A program made the translations under genes and the position numbers. From contig KB303456.1 in NCBI GenBank assembly GCA_000328365.1, positions 169,488-233,487 on the forward strand: a stretch of 64,000 bases of DNA. The letters are read 5' to 3'. This document shows, piece after piece, positions 43,311 through 58,000 of the stretch. This stretch comes from Capitella teleta (Eukaryota; Annelida; Polychaeta; Capitellidae). Each line of letters starts with the position of its first letter. The stretch's first letter is position 1. The notes below the pieces were generated by a model. The model ran no database searches. It was given only the letters and a program-made list of their open reading frames with translations, and was not told where the DNA came from.

Positions 43311-46000
43311 CTCCGTAAGACGCACTGTCGATACAACTCTATTCCCCTCAGATGTCAGCCTTGCAGTCACTATGACTACCAGCCGTTTGAATAGAAGGTT
43401 CCACCTGGGACAGTCGTCACCGAGGGATCAATACCGAATCGGCCTCTCAGCCGCCTTGCCCTCTTCCTCCAGCCAAAGGATTCAACGCCGTCGCCAAACG
43501 CAGCTAATCCTTGCCATACACGATCCCAGATGCCTCCTCTGCCCGATGTAATTAGCCCTGAACCCGAGCAATCAGAAAGTTTCCCCTCGCAAATCCAGGT
43601 GACGAGGCGCCGAGGGAACTGCGGAGCGGAGTGAGCGAGGGGAAGAGCTGCGCCTACTTCTCATCTGCGACGGGGGAAGTAGCGTCGCGGCACATTTGTC
43701 TGCTGGGGGAAGACGTCAGGCGGAGTGAGCCGAGCGCTCGTCAGCGGGGAGTTTGCCGTGCGCACGAGATAATTCCACGTCGTAATCTCCCGTTGAAGAC
43801 AGCAGCAGCAGACATTGGAAGGGGGCGGGAGGAAGCAACAAAAGCATGGGAAAAATGGCAGAACGGGCGGAGCGTGCACCTATCGACGTTAATATTTCAT
43901 CGCAATATCAACACATAGCATTAGGCTGAATAGGACAAGCCTGACAACTGTTTTGCTCGATGAATTAGAAGACATCAGTCAGTGGCTTCTATACAGCCAA
44001 TGCTCGGGGAACAACGGTAGCGATAGCAACGATATTAGCACGAACCGAAGGGCTGTAAAAAGATGGCATCAAAGACAGGATCGAGCTTCTCGGGAAACCT
44101 AATCCAGAGCGAAGAAACTTGGCTGACTAAAATGATTAGTTTCATCTTTAGAAGCGGATGCTGAACGCAAACCGGGTTATTACCGCTTTGTGTGGAGGTT
44201 TGTCCTTTTGCGTCAGAATAGGAGGACTTGCAGAGCAAATTGGCCGGCTCTGCATGCATTGATCTCGCCGCTGCCTCCGCCGCCGCCGGGAAAGGTAGGT
44301 GTGGTCGCTACTAGGGTGTGGCCGGCAACATCGCAAGCAACTTGAACCCCCCGCAGAGATGCTTGCATTCAGGCCACATGTAAGTCTCGTTAGCATTGTG
44401 TTGTTAAAACATGACCAAGTGAAGGCAACGGTTGGACATCGAGCAATGGGCACAGTCACGATAAGACACACTTGAGGTTAATGAAGGAGTGGAGGCCGCG
44501 TCGCCATGCATAGCAAATGGCGGGCCATGCATCGTCGGTCAAGCGGTGCGTTCTGATGACTACCTCGGTGCATACAGAGCATGTTGTGCACGACTGGAGG
44601 CAACTTGGCTTCCTTTTCGCGAATGGGGCATTCATGACTAGCAGCCATCACTGGAATTACCGCCGTGTATACAATGCAGGAGGGGAGCGGGGAGTGAAGA
44701 AAGGGGTGACGCTGCACTCTGCCGAGATTTCAATTACTTAAAACGCCGCCTATTCTCTCTTCGCTCGTTCTTAAGATAGAGATGCAGAAGGTTTTGAAGT
44801 TCACACTTGCTGTGGATGAAGATTTGCTCTTCATACTTCTGACAAAGGTAAAAATGGCGAGTAATGTGCATGGATCAGAGGGGCTCACGAATGTCTAAGA
44901 ATTCCCCTGTGAAGATTCTGGAGATCTAAGAGGGACGATGGCACTTTGTTCTACGAGCAAATTGAGGAACTTCAAGACGGGGATTTTGCAGGGGACATCA
45001 AAGCCATTGGTGTATGCTACTAATTGTTAGCGGTGTCTTTGATAAAACACGCCCGAGCCCCACTCAACTGGAGCGTCGATTGAGTGAGGGGAAGGAGGGG
45101 GAGTTCATGAAAAGGGGGAGGGCTTCTTCATCCGAGTGTTTATATTATACATAGGTGACAAAACATAATGTTGTGATCAGATACATGCTTAGCCATGCAC
45201 AGAGATCAAACTGGAGACCTTTCGGGAAGAGCATACGCGGTGTCCTTTATGAGAACGAGGAGGGGGAAGCGAAGATCAAAAGGCTGAGCCAGCAGTCGCA
45301 TGTCAACTGCTGTTTGCTCCATTGAACCTAACAAGGAATAAAAGAGGCAGTTTTCGGCTCATGTTCTGCTCCTCACTAATTGGAAACGCTATCCCACAGA
45401 ACACAGGGCGAAAGCAGGTTTTTTTTTTGTTTTTTTTTTTTTTGTTGCTTGCTAGAGTCACAGTAGCTCCTGGAAATACGAGGAAAAAGGCACCGGCGTC
45501 GCGCGGAGGAATATTAGTATGATTATCGTGGCTTTGGCGATTATTGCCCCAGATCTAGTTTTTTTTCTGCATGGCGGAGAAGTGAAAAGGCTCTCATTTC
45601 TTTTTTGGCAGAGAGCAAGGGAAAAACATTGGGAGAAGAGCATGGCTTTAAGAATCTGGAGAATAAAGGTCAGAGCAGATTAATTCGCTTGACAGTAGAC
45701 CTTGATACGCGAACCCCTCAAGCGGGCTCGTTGTTGAAGACGCACGAAACATTGCGTGTCCGGAGCTGCTTTGAGGCAAGTCCGTTTGGCTCGTGAACCG
45801 TCGCCCGAGACTCTCTGCTCGGGAAATCCGCCATTTATATACGTATACACTGGTTGTCATGGCGACCGTTATTTCCGGAGATTCACTCACTTCCGGTCAT
45901 CAGCGTGTCGAGTTTTACGAGTGACGTCAAGGGCGCTCACTGAACAACCGATCATTTTTTGTGCAAATCATTTCTCTGTTGCTGCTACGAACCGCGGCTC
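43311..46000. other. GC-richer flank upstream of the zinc-finger gene
   Basis: CpG-bearing, moderately GC-rich sequence at 43.3-44.8 kb and again near 45.6-46.0 kb, as expected for a promoter region. It includes one TGACGTCA (45922) and one X-box-like palindrome (45853). No coding exon is supported. Confidence 0.4.
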
Positions 46001-49000
46001 GGCTAACAGTCAGAGTAAATATTAGCGGGACAATTCACCCCTATACTCCGCAAGCTCACCTCACCAAACATCCAGGCTTTTATGGCGCCCCGAATACGAC
46101 CTCCGATCGACCCATGTCGTAGTTTTGTTTTTTGTCAAACCGATTGCTGTACACAACAATCTGAAGAATGCTTAAATCACGGCTCGATTGCATTCGCCCG
46201 TATCGGCTGGGAGCGGGGTATAGGGGATGAAGTAGAGGCTTCTCTGTGTGCCCTCATTCCGAAGTGAAAACCAAACCGATTTTTTTATGCGGTTGCTGGA
46301 TGCAGCGAAGCGTCCCCCCCCCCCCCGCACCCCGTTAAAGACGGTTATACATAACATGAGGGTAGGTGCACAGCTTCGCGGGTCTTTGCTCCGATAAATC
46401 TTCTGTGAGACCTTGGCATGTGTTATTTTGCGAATCAACAAGCATGTTAAAATAACTCCGAATTCCCGAACGTATATGTTAAAGTTTAATGACGCAATGG
46501 TTACGTAAGCCGGTTGACAATTACCTACGTATGTATTGAACTGTATACCTCGGAGCTATGTTTATTATTTTCAGTTCATAGATGGACGAATCTTTTATTC
46601 AATCCTTTATAAAGAGCTTACGGAGAAAATGGCTTTGATACTTTTGATGTGGAATAAAAAAAGATCCCCACACACAGCTGGATTGCTTTTAATTGATTCA
46701 ATGGATGAAAATATTCGTAGGTCGATCTGCGGTGCCAAAAGGGTTAACATGCGGGTGAAACCCGGGGGTGATTTGAAGTTCACCCAAGCGAGGCTTCCAT
46801 TGCAATCCTTCTTCCATTGCAATCATTCTACGACACAAATCTTGTTATCTTTGGAAATTTGAAATAATGAGATTTAATTACAGGTGATTAAACTGAACGC
46901 AATTAACAGGTTTTAATTTCATTGCAATTATCATATTAAAATCGCAGTTGACTTGAACAAATATTTTCTTTTAAATACAGGCATAAAAATAGGCTTTCTT
47001 TCATATATATTTTTTTCTGATGGATCTTTTATTGATCGGTTGACTATCTACCACGAAAATAGCTATGCAGATTACGCCGTGTATGATGTCAATATGATCT
47101 TAAAGGCAGACGAAAAACTCGAGTGGATGTTGACTTGGGACAAAGTATGCCAGCAAGGAGTGCTGTTGATCGAATATCTCAACTTTTCAACATAAATGCT
47201 GCTCAAGGTATATACATATTTTTTTTCCCTAACATAGTCCTGACCTTATGAGGTTTACATGATCAACTATGGCACACATAGATCGCGATAAAAACAGATT
47301 CATCATCCGTGTTAGAGAATTTCAACAAATATATCATGATATGATTGAAAGAGAGGAAAAGCCCCCCTTAATTGATGATGTAAACATTCAGGTTTTTTTT
47401 CTGTCAGAGGTTGAGTACGTAACAGTATGCATTATATAAGTACACATACGTGAATATTGAAATTAGCACCGAATTCTGCGGTGGTATATAAATACCATGC
47501 ATGAGATATTAATATCAGATTGTGCCACTCCCTTGCTCTTTGGTATATGATAGACCGGTAAGTTATTCTTAACAGAGATAACATTGGTTTAAGTCTGCAA
47601 TGTGTAATATAACATAGAGAGAACTGCTCCAAACTTTACGTATCGTTATGTAACATCAGAATTGGGTTAAATAAATCCTGATCTGATAGAAAAAGTCGTT
47701 TTCACTGCCGAAGCTTTTAATTTTAAAGATGCATATATAGATACACAGGATAGAAAAATGACCCACGTAAATTGCGCTATGTGTGTATATGAGCTGAAGC
47801 AAAAACGGATGCATTGCAATGTTGTGCTGTGCCAGGGGCATGCATAATTAACAGCATCGATCTGTCCTGTTCATGCGACTTACTAAGGCTGGCAATCGGC
47901 GCCAAATACCAATTCCTTAGCAAAGTGTCACGCGAGGACCATGCAGAGTAGTGTCCCCTTATATGTTATGTAAAATAGATACATCCAAGAATAGACCTTA
48001 TATTATGTGTAATGGGGAAAACCCAAGCCATCAGCGAATTGGAAGGGGAAGGGTATCCTTGCTTTCACTTTTCTTCCAATGAAGGAATCGTTCTCGTGAA
48101 TTATTTGCCATAATGGATATGTCGTTTGTAATTGCAATCATATAGTAAATACTAATATGCATATGTATATATGTATTAAATCTATTAATACACCATTAAG
48201 AAGCGATATCGGCAGCAATGGCTTACTGAGAAATGACGATGTGAATGAAGTGCCGAGTGATCATTATTATTTTGAGCACCGTGTTTTTGGACAAGTAATG
48301 TTAAATGTATGAATAATTCTGAAGCCTTCGGGACAAACCTCTTTGTACATTTGTACATTGCAGATTGGCGTGAAATGTCATGCACTCTGTGAATTACATT
48401 GATTGGAATTGAAGTGTATATGCATAACACAAAAGGATTGCGATTATCATAAAAGATGGTAATGCACCAGGTTTCATGGCAGAAACCAAAAGAGAGCTTT
48501 GTAATATTCTTGCATTTTTTTTCAATTCTATCTTTTAAGAATTGACCCCAAAATATACAACATAGGCATCCCTACTTTATATCCTCTGTAGAATATTTTT
48601 TTTAAAAGGTATCACAGCAAGCAATTCCAAGCTGATCACATTCATCACACCAACTAATCAATAAATGATGAGGAATCAAAAAATTTAGCTGACTCAGCAA
48701 ATGGTGATAACAAGAGTGGGAGATCAATGAGTCGGAACCTCATTTAAGTATAATATGCAGACCCAGTATCCATGCTTAGAGAATTAGCAAGTCAATGACC
48801 GGTCGTGGGCATGCCGGTGCATGGCTACAACGTACGGTGACCATGCAATAGAAACTTAAAACAACCGTATAAAAAGAGTATCGAGTATTCTGCGTGGGCA
48901 AACGTATGTTATGTGGTTATATTTATAGCTCAGTATATATACTAGATAGAACATGTCAATATGCGAAGTGAAGTCAGTCTGCTTCAAGGATATTCGATAA

Positions 49001-52000
49001 TCAGGGGAACCGAAAAAAAAAATGGCAAAGAAATCGATGCGAGTCAACATCATGACAAATTGCTCAATTAGATTCCCCTCGTCACAACTGATATATTTAT
49101 ACAAGTCGTCGATGGTGTTAGTCCTACTGGTGATATCCGCAAGAGTAGTTGAGCAGCATGTAAGTGCGGTTGAGCATACCACACGCGCGAGACAGGTTAT
49201 TATGGTGGCGATTTCAACACGGGACCGACGTGCGTTATCACTCACCTCAGTAATAGAAGAACTTATAAATCAAACACAGGTGAAAATCCAATCAACTAAT
49301 CCAGTTAGCACAGGTAGTCAAGTGTTTACGCCACAAGAAGAAGACGCTATCAGTTAACAGAGCCAGCATCCAGGCCTCAACTCCGATTCAAATGGCGCTC
49401 GGCAAGCGGAACGGTTGAACATATAAGGCCTTCGGGCGACCTTTCGGCCTTGACCTCCCGATGAAGAGAATTCAAAACTGATTGGAAATATATCACACAG
49501 CACAATTAATTAATGACAATGCTTATCAGTGAGACTGGTGTGTGTGTGTGTGTATCCGGTTGTGCACTCCTCGGAATGGTACCAACGCGATTGTTGTTGA
49601 GGCTTCAAGTTCAGAAGGGGGCGTGCATAAACACCTGGTCACGCTTGAGTAAGCATTCCTTTGCAGTGACCCAGACCATGCGCGCCTTTTATGAATGAAA
49701 GCGAAATAATGAAGTTAAGCCGATGACGGAGTGAGGGCGTCTCATCGCGGAGGAATGCGTTTAATAATGTATTTCACTCGTTTATTATGGACGGAAGTGA
49801 ACGACCGATACTGGCTATATCTAATCGGTGATAAGCTGATTTCTGACGGTCGAGATTGTTACTAATCTTACCTTCTTGTTTCTGCCATTCAAGCAGTGGG
49901 TACGACACCTGCGCTGTCACGGTTGGATGCACACGACCTGAGAGATAGAGAGAAAAAAAAAACATGAATATTGGCGCCAAAAATTAGGGAAAACCCGCGC
50001 GTTGCTATGACAACGCACCACGTGGTATCTTTGTGACGATTTCTTGCCAAACGAACAATAATAGTCCTAGAATTCACAATTTAGCACAAGACGCACGGAT
50101 TTTCGTGTTCACTTCTCGATCCCTTGTGTTGTTATCAGGGTGAAGGCGCATTCAGCAACCCCATTATCGATCAGCCATTTGAAACATCGGGAATCCCCAG
50201 AATTTATCAATAAAGACGCACACGGCCACGCACAGAATAACGCACGGCTACGCACACATTATTGAGCTGACGCCAAGAGTGCATAGCATTCTGTAACTAG
50301 GTGCATTACCTCATTGATTAGAAAAAGAAAAAGACCAGCCAGCGAACATCTTCGCGACTGCAGGGCTCACGGCACCAGCGGCGCACGGCTCTATTTACAC
50401 GACTAGTTTCCGTGCAGTTACATCGTTAATGACACGATCTTTTTTCCCGCTGCTTGGTAATCACATTACAGATGTAATTAATTGCGTTGGGAGCCCTTTG
50501 ACATCATCATCATTTAAGGCAAGTGCTTCCCGATTTACAGTTTTTTACCTCGGGTGCTCTGAAGTGCTCCAATCACGTGGTTTATGAGGTAAGACTTAAT
50601 CACCAGCGGAATCACGGACGTCGTCTCTCCCATTTTATAGCTCAGTCAGGATGTCTTCTTTCATTAATGATGCACTTATGTGACGTCATCAAGGGCTGGG
50701 GGAAGCGCGCGGAGATGACTAGCAAGAAATTGCCTTATAGATCAAATATTCAGAGTGAGTACTCACAGTATATATGACGCATACAACCAATTCATTACTT
50801 CACATTCCTATTCATCTTTAGAATTTAAACCGGAGAAAATACTTAACCATATAATAGACCGAATTGCTTGAGGCTTTAAATTCAACACAAGAACGCGGAT
50901 GTCCAATAACGATTCCTGGAAATTCCTAGAAACCGCTCAGGATTTCAAGCACCATCGAGTATGAAGAATACCACTGTGTTCCCTTTAAGCGGGGTAGCTT
51001 TCGTGACGTCACAGAATTTATACAGACAATGCGCTTACACTTGGAGATGAATCGAGGAGAATTAACCACCATTTGGAAATTGAATGCAAGCCGACGGCAA
51101 TTCCTCAGGGAATAGGAAGTTTTTACAAACAAGAATAATCATTGAATAGATCTTTAATTATATATATATAATACTACGTGTTAAATTCGCACCCAGCGAA
51201 CAGAGCCATTTTGTAGCAGCCACTCTTCCATTGTAGGCCCACTCCAGGTGTGCGATATAATACGCACAGCATTTGCTTTTGTCTTTCATAGTTGGGAGGT
51301 GGGTTGGCCTCTTCAGCCAAATCATAACACCGCTCCAGGCGCCAAGACGCAAAATGGCTGCCTGACATGACTTCTCCGTTGTTCTAAAAATTGGCCCGAG
51401 GGCGCCCGGGAGATTGAGACACAGGGGGAGGGGGAGGGGGAATATAGCACCGAATTTTGTTGATATAACCGTATGCTATACAAGATGTACTTCAGGGTGG
51501 CTAGTTGTCGCCCCAATTATCACCTCAGCGTACCAATCTGCTAATGAGTTCATTAACGACACAAATTGAACGATGGTAAGCGGTGTTGGTATCAGCGTAT
51601 GTTGTAATACGGATATTTTTTTATTTTATTTTTTTTTTTTCTCAAAAGTTTAAGATCATAAATTCAACTTGCAGATTGAAAACACCTGCAGCTTTTAGCT
51701 ACCCTGTGTGTTGAGTGAGTGGGGTCTGTGGAGCGTATAGTTGCATGCAGAGGCTGCGTATCTCGCCCCTTTCTTATTGCCCCTACTCCAGCGGGTAATG
51801 AGACGCCCAACAGCTGTTACTCGACGTTTATGTAACCGTCATTACGACTGCAGCGCCGGATGAGACAGAGGCGCGCGTCTTCTTTGTACCGGTTGCTCTA
51901 TTGATACCTTGTTTTCTTGCTTCAATCATGCTATGAGAGGAGCTATATCACGTGTTTCATTCACAGGCAAGCATAGAATATACACAAGGGGAGGAAAAAA

Positions 52001-55000
52001 AGTTCCGCGGATGAGAAGAAGCCGAGTCAGCCATGTCACGCCTTTTTGCGCTTAATCACGCAGAGGTCCCAGGTGTTTAGCGCCAAAAGCAGATCCGACA
52101 GAATGAATGCATCGTCAGTCGGCGAAGGGATTTAGGCGCGGAATATTATCCCGTGTGCCATTCGCTCCATACAAAGGGCTAAGTCATGAGCTGGTTCAGA
52201 GTGTCTTTCACCGACATATGCTGCGCCTGCCGGTCTAGATTGTTGAACTAAGTGTTAAGTACAGTTAGGTCATCCATCAGTATGTTCCACGATTAAAAGA
52301 CAGATACTGGCACACCGTGGACACAAAATGTCGACCAAATTTTGAAGACAAAAATTGGACACAATATGTCGGTATAATTTGGACACAAAATGACAGCCGC
52401 AACAAACAATTATGCAACATCATGAGTGCATTACGTGCTAATCCAAAACAGCTTATCTTGGCAGTAATGTGCATTATGTAATTTATAACCTTATGATCTA
52501 TCATTCAACTATTAGGCATAATTATGAGGTGCGATTTGGGAGACAGGTTTATACAATACATACACCAAAGGTCAAAGTTCAACTGATTGCCATGAATGAG
52601 TTATGCAATGTCAACATTAACACTAAGATTGCATCGATGTAATAGTACACATCGTTGAGGATGCGTGCAAATACCTGTACACCGATTAGGATATTTACAT
52701 CACACCTCTAATAATTATAGCTGTTCATGACAATCTGTCGTCATTTTCTCTTCATAATAATCTACTTCACCATTCACCTAACTAGACCATCATGGCCCAG
52801 GTAAATTATAGAATCCGGACAATGAGCAAAATGGACTCATATTGATTGCATTTCCTGATAGTGTATCAACTGATTACAAACACCTGTGGCTGGTGATAAG
52901 AACCATCGATAATAATTATTATTGATACACTTCGATACAAACCTGTGCTACGTAGCACTCTTAAACATTTACAACTGATTTATCACAAGAGTGGCGCCTT
53001 TCGCCATCAATGTAACTATTACTTGCATCTTTCTGATTCTGAATTCCACACAGAGCGGTAATATAACTCGTTACTCCGGTCGCCTCTGCTAATCCGACTT
53101 GTCGTAATCCGAGGACTCGACCCGAGTGCTATTTGATCCGGATTTCATGCTAATCCGTTCGTTGCCATAGCAACGATGGTTGTCCTATCAGGGAGGTTTG
53201 ACTGTTGCATTTATTAACTCCAAGCGAATAGACCCACTAAGTGTGAATTCGAAACAGTATACCTGGAGTTAACAGTCTGCAGCAATCTCACTTATGCATT
53301 ACGTAACCACGATGGATATAAGTAACAAAGTCGGTGCCATTTCATCCGACTGCATCGCTCGATTCGGATGACGTAATCCTTGTGAATCAGTCGCATTTAA
53401 TTCGGAATACGCCCCAAAGTACGGTCTTCCGAATAACGGGTATATAGTATAATATGTGTGTGTCATTTGATTTATGGTTTCCTTCAATTGACTCAACAGT
53501 GGTTACGTAATAAATCAAAAACCGCTATCATGTATCGAAGTTGCCCGTCCCCTTTTTATGTCGAGTTCTGTGAGTGACTTATGCGGTTGACAGATCGTGT
53601 TTCAGGTAGTGACCGGAGCTGACCTCGGCGGAGTTAGCTCTGTGACTGGGACCCCACCTGAATAAAAATTAGACATCCCAATCTAGGCATGCTTTCATTT
53701 ATGGATTCATTTTGTTTTGCGAGATCCTAAGCATATGATAATTAATTCAAGGCATAGTGATGGAGGCATATTATCGGTATACGGCCGTGTCAATATACTT
53801 GTGTGTATTGATATTCTGCTGATTGTATGGCTTGCATGATTGTACACGTGTTACGCAATGAAATAAGCAATGTTTACTTCTGCACAAAAACCCTATTTCT
53901 GTGACGATCGCAGTTATTACACGCCTGTAATGATAACGTCCATGAATAAATGATGCACACGAATAAGGTGTCATATTCGTCAATGGCAACCAACACCAAT
54001 TGACGCCTCAATGTGATTGCACGCGTGTTGGAAGAACCTTTCCCCAAACATGGGAGGTAAACACACTCTGCGATTAATTGCCATCCAGTTCTACAGGGAT
54101 ACAAACCGCTTCCCTGGTAATGAGGCCCCAGAGATGCTACTTACCCGCCACGAATTGTGACGTAATGGGAGTTACGTAACATATGTTGGACATAGGCGGT
54201 TCATTGACAGTTTCGTATAATGTGCATTGATGTCGTCTGCGGGTTGGTGCTTCACCAACCAACAGTCGTTTTCAGCGGGCATATTGCATGCATAATACTA
54301 ACTGTATTATTGAACTGACCATGCAATGCAATAGGGGTGAATTCCATTGAGTCCACATTTAAGAGTAATTATTATTGGTTAAGAGTACTGGGTTATTTCA
54401 CTAACTACTTGATTGATTTATTGATCAATGCACTTAAGTATAAATTAGCTCGATTTAAAGCATAACAATGTTATTCATTCAACGCCATAACAGCTAGGCC
54501 TAAAACGCAGTTATAAACTTTCCACACTGCTCTATAAATAGCAGAATGGGACTTACCTCTTACTAGTCAACAACACACAAGAGGAAAAATTAATAAATAA
54601 GGCAACATTGCACGTACGATGACGACAGGCCTGGTATCTTAGAGCATGTTCATGGTTGAAATACCTGAGATTAATCATACACGGAGAGAAAAAAAAATGT
54701 TCTCAAGGAGTCATTAAGTATTTAAGTGAAGTTAAAGATATAAAAACTGATAATTAATGATGATTAATAAGAGTTTTAGAATGATGAAGATAAGAGCGTC
54801 TGGTGTCGATGCATAAACATCCTTATATTTTGATTACGTGCGTTTATGATCTTCGTTTACGTCTGTTTAACGCGACATTTAACTCATCCCTGGGTAATGT
54901 GTCCTTGCTACACTAAAGAGACACGCTTTACATTCCTCTTACAACTAAATTTATTTGAAACATACGACCAGTACAAGAAATAATACGGGTGCTGTATGTC

Positions 55001-58000
55001 GCTATGTTTAGAGTTATTCTATGGTTGGCCATTAACATACCTGAACATACCATTAAAATACTAGACATTTACAACGTTTTGCTGCGCTCTCTCTGTATAC
55101 TTAGAATGCATTAGTCATACACCAGAAACATTGGGATTTCTTATGGAAACAATTCCGCTATAATTGTTGTCGAAAGAATTTGGGATTTAAATATCGAAAA
55201 CCTCGCATGTGAGCTCACAATATGTTTACACGCAGATTGGTACTCAGGCCCAGATATTTATGCCTGGATCACACGGGCGCTGATCTAACACGTGAAATGT
55301 GAAATCTACGATCATGGGAGTCCACGTTCAAAGCCAATACAATGTTCAATGGTACGCATTATAATCCAGGGTCCTTACGAAGGTACCAACACCGATGCAC
55401 TTTGGACTCGATGGGTCATTCCTTTTGACGGTTTCGCGTACGCCCCCCCCCCCCTCCCTCCCACGACAGTCAATGCCTCGCATAAAAGAATCCGGAGCCT
55501 ACCAAATCAATGGCATTGATATTTACAGCAACCGCAGAAGGGAAGGTTTGGTATGCCAGCAATTAAAAGGAGCAGTACATTGAATACCGTGTGCTTTATG
55601 TTATACATGTAGGCTGGGTTGCTTCCTTTTGACACAATGCTGTCTATTTGTAAGAATGTAATTAATAATTATGAGCAATATGCCTTCAATCTCGCCCAAA
55701 AGCAACTCCAATAAGATCGCCTGTGGATAATCTTCACCCACGCAAAATGACACTTGATATCGAGTGAAGAGCTATTTTTGAATTATTAACAAGGCACTTC
55801 CGAAAGATCCAACTGCCATCTTGAAAATCACGACAACGCAGCTGTCATTTCGTCAATTGGTGACCGCGGGATTTTGTTGGCAATAGACACACAGCTAATG
55901 GACGACATGAACAAAGTGTCCATTCAAGAGTCACTCGCGTCAAACTGCATATTAGCCGTCAAGCTGTTCGAAATGAAAGCCAAGTTAACGTAATTTCACA
56001 CTCACAAATCACCCGATAATAACAACTCGGCAATTTTCATTCGGCTAAAACCGTCCTTGTTTCGAGTGCTTGGGGTCAAAGTGCATGGCCCCATTACGAC
56101 TGAGCACTGCCATTAATGTATTTGACATGTTCTTAAAGACTGAATCGTTGGGGGGTGGGGGGTTTCACTGAACGCGTATTTAATGTGAGTAGCCACTAAT
56201 GCCGGCTAAACACCCCACCGGGTTTCAACTATCCAGCGTGGTTGCAATTACAAACCAGGACTAACCCAGAGATCAAAAGATCGCAAGAATGAATAATCGG
56301 GCATTGTTTTGATCAATAAAAGAACGCCCCATGTTACAGGCAACAGGCTTCTACGCGAAGGGGGTCTTGCGTGGAAGCGTGGGAACTTAGTATGACATTC
56401 ATTACCCCAGGTAGAAAGGGAAAAAAATATTGTTAAAATAAAAAGCATGTAGTTGGGTATGTGTATCCTTTTCAGCATATCAGCACTCCCATCTCGTTCT
56501 TTCATAAAAGCTTGGGTTATTTATCGTTTTATCTACATACTTGTTTACTCTTTGGTTTGCAGAACCCTTGTTGCACCGAATCTAGGGTTGGATGGAATGA
56601 TATAAATATAGCAATGCACATAATTATCAATGCGGGTTGACTCAGCTCCGACTGCATGCTTACAAGGTTAAAAAATTTACACGTATAAAATTGTGATAAA
56701 ATTGCAATCCTCCTCGCGATGAAATCGTACTAACAGCCGCGTGTAATTCGATTCAGTCAAGTTGAAAGTCGCTCAGTTCATTAAAGCAAGGGCCATTACA
56801 GACGTTGAATGTCCAGTGCCCTTTCGGGGGAGGGGAGGGGAGGGGAAGGGGCTCATTTATCGTATGTTATCGGTCGTGGACATCAGACTTTGCTTCCTGG
56901 CGATGCTCGCACCGTCTCCGCTTGATATCCGCTCCGAGGGGAAATCACCAGCGCTCCGTCCTCTATGCGTTGGCCGAAATTAGTCGCTTCTTAAAGGGGA
57001 AGGACTTCTTCCGTGCGGCATGCGATCTCTGTACCAATACAAGTAGCATGTCATACATCAGCGCGTGTAATATGGCAAGTGACGGCCACTCGTCCAGGGT
57101 GCTGGCGTCCATTTTGTGTCAATTTACAAACAAAACCTCGCGGTATACACTCAGTACAATGGACGAGAGGGCGAAATCCCAGCGTAAGACCTGCTAATCG
57201 CTGCAAGAGAGCGCTGTCCATTGAGACCATTCGAAGCCAAATGAGTTATCGGAATCGGTTTACATGCAACGACAGCTGACATCTTCTCAAGTCCCCCTTC
57301 ATCTCGCGCATTCACGTTAATCATAATCTCGCGAGAGCGTGCTTTTCACGATTTGGTCAATGGGGGACACGGGGAGAAGACCTTCATGCGAAAGGAAAAG
57401 GAAGAGCTGTGTAAAAGGGGCAACACCCTCTCTCCCTCTCTCCAAGTGAGATTTTATCCGCAGGGAAAATTTTGGCGTGAAGGATGTCAGTCTAGAGAGC
57501 GCGAAATCGGGATAACAAAGGGTGATGCAGCTGGCGTGATGCGTCGGACAGCGATTCATCTACGGGTCACCTGTAATAGGGCCAAGACACGTGAGCAACT
57601 CGTTGAACATGCATCAGCGCCACCGCGCAACGTGGTAATAGCTCGACACACAGTTTATTTACACGGTTCATTGTGTCTGTGCTAATAACGGCACTGTGGT
57701 AAGCTGTATAGGATATCAACAAAGTGTCATATGTGGAAGCGAAGTCTGGATTCGTTGAGCAATTGGCCCACGCAGTGATGGATACTATTAGAGCCGCCCG
57801 CCTCGTTGACCAAACAGAAAAAGTCATATAAACAGATCCGTGTAAATAAGCAGGTACATTCGTGTGAATACCAAAACGGAGCATTCAGGGCGAATAAGCC
57901 GGTTACACGCGCTTCCTGCGCTACTGGCCCTGCAGCCGATAAGACGATCACGCGCGTGGCTATGAGCGAAATATACAATATGTTTAGTGAATGATTACTT

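Noticed and set aside
49022-49357. 111-codon plus-strand frame (and a 129-codon minus-strand frame overlapping it)
   Set aside because: Both strands are open at once and neither shows a recognisable domain or regulatory context.
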